Shown one piece after another: positions 15,622 to 19,385 of a DNA stretch of 19,385 nt; the stretch's first letter is position 1, and every line of letters starts with the position of its first letter. Source of the DNA: Candidatus Parvarchaeota archaeon (lineage in GTDB: Archaea; Nanobdellota; Nanobdellia; Parvarchaeales; Parvarchaeaceae); assembly GCA_023380435.1 (NCBI GenBank), contig JAMCRB010000021.1, positions 1 through 19,385 of the forward strand, read 5' to 3'. Position numbers and translations under genes: made by a program. Under the pieces are notes generated by a model. The model saw nothing but the letters and a program-made list of their open reading frames with translations. It had not been told where the DNA came from and searched no databases.

Positions 15622-15624
15622 AGG
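15621..15624 (+). promoter_or_regulatory. Shine-Dalgarno-like site of cmk
   Basis: GAGG overlaps the last base of the STT3 stop codon, six bases before the cmk ATG. Unlike the leaderless genes in the window, this internal operon gene appears to rely on a ribosome binding site. Confidence 0.45.
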
Positions 15625-15630
15625 AATGAT

Positions 15631-16179
15631 ATGAAGATAATAGTCTCGGGCATAACCGGTTCAGGTAAGTCTACACTTGCGAAAATCCTGGCAAAAAAGC
15701 TTAATTTAGAGTACATAGGCGCGAGCAAATATCTCAAAGATTCTTTGCCAAAAAGAGACTTTGAACATTGGGAAAGCAAAAAAGGGCTAGAGGCAATAAA
15801 ATTCAGGCTTAAGCATCTGCAGTACGACAAAAAATTGGACGATTTTTTATTAAAGAAAATCGCTTCTAAAAAGGATTTTGTTCTGGACAGCTGGGTTGCT
15901 TCATGGAAATTTTTCAAAAAAGGAACTATAAAGATATGTCTTAAATCCGACTTTCACACTAGAGCCAAAAGAGTAGCGGAAAGAGATAATACCAGCCTAA
16001 AAAAAGCCGCTGATTTTACGAGAAAAAAAGACTTTTTAACAGAGGAGATTTACAAAAAACTGTACAAAGTCGACATAGAAAAGGACTTGGGAGTATTTGA
16101 CCTGGTCGTAGACGACACACATCTCCAAATTAAACCAACTTTAGACATAGTTATGACCTTCCTGAAGAACCAGAAGTAA
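15631..16179 (+). CDS. cmk: Archaeal (d)CMP kinase
   Basis: A 182-residue P-loop nucleotide kinase with Walker A GITGSGKST (7-15) immediately after the first strand, a substrate-side helix beginning EYIGASKYLK, a VLDSW strand, and the Arg-rich lid (RAKRVAERDNTSLKKAADFTRKK). These features match archaeal cytidylate kinase, which phosphorylates CMP/dCMP. Archaeal cmk commonly lies close to cbf5, as here, which supports the assignment over other small kinases. It starts nine bases after the STT3 stop with a GAGG site upstream, so it is probably in the same transcript. Confidence 0.85.
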   Translation: MKIIVSGITGSGKSTLAKILAKKLNLEYIGASKYLKDSLPKRDFEHWESKKGLEAIKFRLKHLQYDKKLDDFLLKKIASKKDFVLDSWVASWKFFKKGTIKICLKSDFHTRAKRVAERDNTSLKKAADFTRKKDFLTEEIYKKLYKVDIEKDLGVFDLVVDDTHLQIKPTLDIVMTFLKNQK

Positions 16180-16208
16180 TTAAAATAGAAAAATACTTTG
16201 AATAGGCT

Positions 16209-17225
16209 ATGAGACTACCGTTGGAGGACAAAAAATTTGAGCTTTATAGCATTAGGGAAGAAAAAACGGACGGCGCTTTCGGAGCGTATCCGGCGGAAAG
16301 GAAAATCGAACAGAAAATCGATTTCGGGTTCGTTTTATTGGATAAGCCTAGTGGGATAAGGTCCAAAACCGCGGCAGCAACAGCCAAGAAGATATTGGCG
16401 CCTTTGGGGGCAAAGAAGATAGGGTACTCAGGGACTTTAGAAGCTTGAAGAAATCCCAATGTAACCGGTCTTTTGCCGTTGGCGATAAACAGCGCTACCA
16501 AGGCATTAGCTGAGCTGCTAGTCGGCGGAAAGGAATATATCGCTCTTATGCACGTCCACAAAGACTTTGAGCTGGACGATCTTAATAAGACGCTAAAACA
16601 GTTCACTGGGGTTATAAGCCAGCTTCCACCGGTTAGATCAAACGTAAAAAGACAGTACAGGGATAGAGAGATTTATTACTTGGATGTTCTTGAGATTGAG
16701 GGAAATGACGTACTTTTTAAGGTAGGCGTGCAGTCTGGGACCTACATAAGAAAATTGATAAGCGACATCGGGGAAAAGCTTGGCACGGGGGCGCACATGA
16801 TTGAGTTGAGGAGGACTAAAGTGTCGACACTCTCGGAGAAAAGCGGCCTTGTTACCCTACAAGACCTGGACGATGCAGTTTATTTCTACCAAAATGAAAA
16901 GGACGACAGACTGTTAAAAAAATGCATACAAAACATCGAGGATGCGTTGGATTTCATGCCAAAAGTAATCGTATCCGACGAAGCTGTAGACACCGTAGCC
17001 CACGGTTCACCTGTGGCAGTCCCGGGGATAACTGGATTCAATCACTTTGACAAGGGAGATAGAATATTTATTTCCACTCTAAAAGGGGAGCTGATTGCAA
17101 TAGGGAACGCAGTAATGTCATCAGATGAATTATTATCTGCAAAGGGTGGCATAGCTGTAAAGAATGACACTGTCATAATGAAAACTGGCCTGTATCCTGC
17201 GTACCATAGGCAAAATCAAACATAA
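16209..17225 (+). CDS. cbf5: Cbf5/TruB-family tRNA-rRNA pseudouridine synthase interrupted by a probable 12-nt intron
   Basis: The catalytic subunit of archaeal H/ACA ribonucleoproteins, which converts uridine to pseudouridine in rRNA and tRNA. The frame has an N-terminal region with VLLDKPSG, the catalytic motif region, TGVISQLPPVRSNVKRQYRDREIYYLDV, the GTYIRKLISDIGEKLG motif, and a C-terminal PUA domain (from about DFMPKVIV). At 16446-16448 an in-frame TGA would stop it after 79 codons, giving GTLEA-stop-RNPNVTG. Removing 16441-16452 yields GTLDPNVTG, the exact family signature with the catalytic Asp, and a 334-residue protein of normal Cbf5 length. Flanking residues match the family on both sides, so this is not decay. 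A TATA-like block at 16180-16187 suggests a leaderless start. Confidence 0.9.
16441..16452 (+). other. Probable miniature archaeal intron (12 nt) in cbf5, bulge-helix-bulge-like
   Basis: The proposed intron is AAGCTTGAAGAA. The RNA can fold with an outer helix GGGA (16431-16434)/UCCC (16454-16457), a central 4-bp helix CUUU (16435-16438)/GAAG (16447-16450, one U-G pair), a 3-nt bulge AGA (16439-16441) on the 5' side and a 3-nt bulge AAA (16451-16453) on the 3' side. Both cuts fall after the second nucleotide of their bulge. The inner helix is almost absent: only 5 nt (16442-16446) lie inside. Outside, GG-UAC (16422-16423, 16425-16427) can pair with GUA-CC (16461-16463, 16465-16466). The Asp codon is split G|AT. 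A one-base-shifted register (16442-16453) gives the same mRNA. Confidence 0.8.
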
Positions 17226-17252
17226 ATACAATAAAATTGAAAAATAATCCAA

Positions 17253-17326
17253 GGGGTGGTGATCTAGCTTGGTATGATGCTAGCTTCGGGGGTTAGCAGT
17301 CCTGGGTTCAAATCCCAGCCACCCCA
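17253..17326 (+). tRNA. tRNA-Pro (anticodon CGG)
   Basis: A 74-nt cloverleaf: acceptor GGGGUGG/CCACCCC, D stem AUC/GAU, anticodon stem CUAGC/GUUAG with one G-U pair around loop UUCGGGG (anticodon CGG, codon CCG), 5-nt variable loop, T arm CUGGG-UUCAAAU-CCCAG, and discriminator A. There is no intron and CCA is not encoded. It lies between cbf5 and the convergent FkbM methyltransferase gene, whose stop is eight bases beyond the tRNA end. Confidence 0.95.
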
Positions 17327-17334
17327 ATACTAAT

Positions 17335-18255
17335 TTATGCAGTGAGCTCTTTACTTCTAACTGCATAGATTATATCCGGATGCAAAAATGGATTTTTCAC
17401 TTTAAAACCAGCTAGCTTTAATTTTTCTTTTACAGACTTGCTGTTAGATTCTATTATTATCTGCCCAAAGGCTCTGAGAGTTTTAATACTGGATTTATTT
17501 ATGACGCTTTCTTCGCGGCCCTCTATGTCTATTTTAAGAACTGCATCTTTTAGATTAAATCTCTTTATTATTTCATCAAGTGTAAAAATTTTTGTTTTTA
17601 GTCCGTTTTTGATATTCTTTACCGATGAAAAAAGGGAAAACTGGCCACTTTTTATTTTGATATACTCTGATTTCGTGCCAACAGCGGCCCTTATTGCAAT
17701 ACATTTATTCTGCAGATGATTCAACTTTATATTTTTGACTAAAAAATTGAAGGCTACATTATTTGGTTCGAATGCAATAACCTGCATAGCCCCATTCTTC
17801 AGAAAATACAACGGTGTATCCCCGATATTGGCACCGATGTCTACCACAATCTTTTGTTTAGTATCTAAACTTTTGTATTCGCCTCGTAGAAAGTTTGCAT
17901 ATATAACTGAAAGATTTTCAAGTGGCGTTAATATCTTTAAATCTCTATTAGTTAATAAGTATTCAGTTTTATTGATCTTTTTTATTAAAAAACCGCCTTT
18001 TTCCAGTAAGTTTTTAAATGTATAATACCTAAATTGACCTTCCTCTCCAAGTTTAAATCTTATTTTTTGTCCATTACGTAAAATAAGGTAGATTGGTTTC
18101 TTTTGATCAATCACACCTACACGGTATAGGATATACTCTGGCCAATTGCGTACTACTTTTATATATGTAAATAGTCTGCTGAAATTTCCAGTTTTTGGAT
18201 GTAACAAAAAGCCAACCAGAACCAATAATCTCTTAAATGAATTTTTCTTTGTCAT
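17335..18255 (-). CDS. FkbM-family SAM-dependent methyltransferase
   Basis: A 306-residue protein whose C-terminal part (about 135-300) is an FkbM-type Rossmann methyltransferase: SAM motif I VVDIGANIGD (137-146), the acidic end of the next strand in VIAFEPNN (159-166), a FTLDEIIKRF segment, and the family hallmark VLKIDIEGRE. The first 130 residues are a less conserved, aromatic and basic region common in FkbM proteins from glycan clusters. FkbM enzymes O-methylate sugars or small molecules; a role in glycan modification fits the nearby flippase and STT3 but is inferred. The gene is visibly more AT-rich than its neighbours and abuts tRNA-Pro, suggesting acquisition by transfer. Confidence 0.87.
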   Translation of the reverse strand: MTKKNSFKRLLVLVGFLLHPKTGNFSRLFTYIKVVRNWPEYILYRVGVIDQKKPIYLILRNGQKIRFKLGEEGQFRYYTFKNLLEKGGFLIKKINKTEYLLTNRDLKILTPLENLSVIYANFLRGEYKSLDTKQKIVVDIGANIGDTPLYFLKNGAMQVIAFEPNNVAFNFLVKNIKLNHLQNKCIAIRAAVGTKSEYIKIKSGQFSLFSSVKNIKNGLKTKIFTLDEIIKRFNLKDAVLKIDIEGREESVINKSSIKTLRAFGQIIIESNSKSVKEKLKLAGFKVKNPFLHPDIIYAVRSKELTA

Positions 18256-18354
18256 CAGTTGATTAGGATTAGATTATTTAAATGTGTTAATAAATCAAGT
18301 TTATTGAGGTAAAATTATATTCAAAAGAAAAGCTTTTATTCTGCCGTATGTAGA
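18256..18354. promoter_or_regulatory. Divergent promoter region, FkbM methyltransferase / thrS
   Basis: On the minus strand ATTTAAATAAT (18272-18282) is about 25 nt from the methyltransferase ATG at 18255. On the plus strand two candidates exist for thrS: AATTATATT (about 18313-18321), giving a leader of about 11 nt to the ATG at 18355, and CTTTTATTC (about 18333-18341), giving a leaderless start at the ATG at 18364. Confidence 0.4.
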
Positions 18355-19385
18355 ATGAGAAATATGCAGGTTAAATATAAAGGAGAAACACACGAGATAA
18401 AAGACGAGAAAATCCTCTTTGATATAGCTAAGGAACTCGGAGTCGACTTAAAGGACGTTATCGTAGCTAAGGTAAATGGACAGCTATACGATCTTTCAAG
18501 GAAGCTTGAGGGCGATTCTGAGATCGAATTCTTTACATTCGATTCTGCGGAAGGCAAGAAGGTCTTTTGGCATTCATCTGCGCACATTGTAGCGGCGGCG
18601 GTTAAAAGGCTTTACCCTGAAGCGATGTTGGGGATAGGGCCATCAATAGACGAGGGATTCTACTACGATTTTTATAATCTTAAAATAGGCGACAACGACC
18701 TTGAAAAAATCAACAAAGAGGCAGAAAAGATAGCAAAAGAAGACGAGAAATTCATAAGAAAAGAATCGACTGTAGAGGAAGCGAAAGAGCTGGTTAAAGA
18801 CAATAAATTCAAGCTTGAAATCTTAGATTCTCTAAAAGGCGTCGTGACTTTCTATCAAAATGGTGACTTTTCTGACCTTTGTAGGGGCCCACACGTGCCG
18901 TCTACGAGGGTGGTAAAGGCCATAAAACTTACCAAAGTCGCTGGTGCCTATTGGAGAGGGGACAGCAAAAAAGAGGTTATGACCAGAATATATGGGATAA
19001 GCTTTCCGTCTAAAAAGCAGATGGATGAATACCTCGAAATGCTAAAAGAAAAAGAAGAGCACAATCATAAAAAAATAGGAAAAGAGCTTGATCTTTTCTT
19101 CTTTTCTGACTTGTCGCCCGGATCGCCGTTCTTCCTGCCAAACGGCGCGATCGTATACAATGAACTTATAAAATTTGCAAGAGAGCTTGACTTTGAGTAC
19201 GGGTATAAAGAGCTGATAACGCCGATAATAGCGAAACTCGACCTTTGGAAAATCACTGGGCACTTCGATAAATACCGCGAGAATATGTTCAGAGCACAGC
19301 CATTTGATTCGGAAGAAGAGTATGCCCTTAAGCCTATGAACTGCCCTTTTTCAGCGATTACTTTTAAATCCAGAACTAGAAGCTA
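18355..19385 (+). CDS. thrS: Threonyl-tRNA synthetase, bacterial-type domain order (5' part; continues past window)
   Basis: Charges tRNA-Thr with threonine. The first 343 codons show an N-terminal TGS domain (about 4-62), the N2 editing domain with HSSAH (H73, H77) and CRGPH (C176, H180), which clears Ser-tRNA-Thr in bacterial enzymes, and the start of the class II catalytic core, with LFFFSDLSPGSPFFLPNG (motif 1 region) and KPMNCP, whose Cys is the zinc ligand. Many euryarchaeal ThrRSs instead carry a D-aminoacyl-tRNA deacylase-like editing domain, so this is the bacterial/eukaryotic form. In-frame ATGs occur at 18355 and 18364; the second would be leaderless from a TATA-like box near 18333-18341. 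The reading frame is open at the window end. Confidence 0.9.
   Translation, partial: MRNMQVKYKGETHEIKDEKILFDIAKELGVDLKDVIVAKVNGQLYDLSRKLEGDSEIEFFTFDSAEGKKVFWHSSAHIVAAAVKRLYPEAMLGIGPSIDEGFYYDFYNLKIGDNDLEKINKEAEKIAKEDEKFIRKESTVEEAKELVKDNKFKLEILDSLKGVVTFYQNGDFSDLCRGPHVPSTRVVKAIKLTKVAGAYWRGDSKKEVMTRIYGISFPSKKQMDEYLEMLKEKEEHNHKKIGKELDLFFFSDLSPGSPFFLPNGAIVYNELIKFARELDFEYGYKELITPIIAKLDLWKITGHFDKYRENMFRAQPFDSEEEYALKPMNCPFSAITFKSRTRS

Noticed and set aside
16446..16448. In-frame TGA in cbf5 read as selenocysteine, pyrrolysine-like recoding or simple readthrough.
   Set aside because: Readthrough leaves four extra residues and Glu instead of the catalytic Asp in GTLD; removing 12 nt restores the exact motif and a splice-type fold fits, which recoding would not explain. 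No SECIS-like element was recognised.
16209..17225. cbf5 as a pseudogene or two separate genes (16209-16448 and 16473-17225).
   Set aside because: Frame and family residues are preserved on both sides with only one 12-nt insertion; a single essential gene with an intron fits better. A sequencing or assembly error cannot be excluded from the sequence alone.
1..19385. CRISPR arrays, insertion sequences, phage genes or long direct repeats.
   Set aside because: No regularly spaced repeats, transposase motifs, terminal inverted repeats or phage-type genes were seen in reading the window.

Overview
This window reads as a compact archaeal chromosome, most likely a DPANN archaeon of the Micrarchaeota/ARMAN kind. 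The archaeal markers are Dph2, ribosomal protein L40e, transcription factor TFE-alpha, an STT3/AglB oligosaccharyltransferase, a cupin-type glucose-6-phosphate isomerase, archaeal CMP kinase beside Cbf5, a PAC2-family protein and a divergent RNase P Rpp30-like subunit. Base composition is moderately AT-rich, genes abut or overlap, and TATA-like boxes sit about 25 nt upstream of many start codons, which suggests mostly leaderless mRNAs. The lineage assignment is inference; the archaeal assignment is firm.

Layout. 1-3.0 kb: the 3' end of dph2, a convergent isochorismatase-fold gene, a divergent HPP-family membrane protein, tRNA-Arg(GCG), htpX and an Rpp30-like gene. 3.1-5.6 kb: L40e, a PDZ-containing site-2-protease homologue, TFE with an unusually basic N-terminal tail, and a small convergent Cys-rich membrane-anchored protein. 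5.6-9.9 kb: a degenerate Nudix protein, then on the minus strand a PAC2 gene and a tightly overlapping four-gene cluster (small membrane protein, Obg/YchF-type GTPase with TGS domain, KsgA/Dim1, second M50 protease). 10-15.6 kb: a MATE/Wzx-type flippase, cupin PGI and STT3, pointing to glycan export and N-glycosylation. 15.6-19.4 kb: CMP kinase, cbf5, tRNA-Pro(CGG), an AT-rich FkbM methyltransferase gene on the minus strand, and the start of a bacterial-type threonyl-tRNA synthetase that runs off the window.

The outstanding observation is in cbf5. The reading frame is broken by a TGA exactly inside the catalytic motif. Removing 12 nt (16441-16452) restores the canonical GTLDPNVTG signature, and the surrounding RNA folds into a bulge-helix-bulge-like element: outer 4-bp helix GGGA/UCCC, 4-bp central helix CUUU/GAAG, two 3-nt bulges on opposite strands, and both predicted cuts after the second bulge nucleotide. 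This is best explained as a miniature archaeal intron in a protein-coding gene that splits the codon for the catalytic aspartate.

Secondary points of interest are an STT3 lacking the second acidic metal-binding motif, a Nudix protein without its catalytic glutamates, an isochorismatase-fold protein with Gly in place of the usual Cys, and a compositionally distinct methyltransferase gene next to a tRNA.
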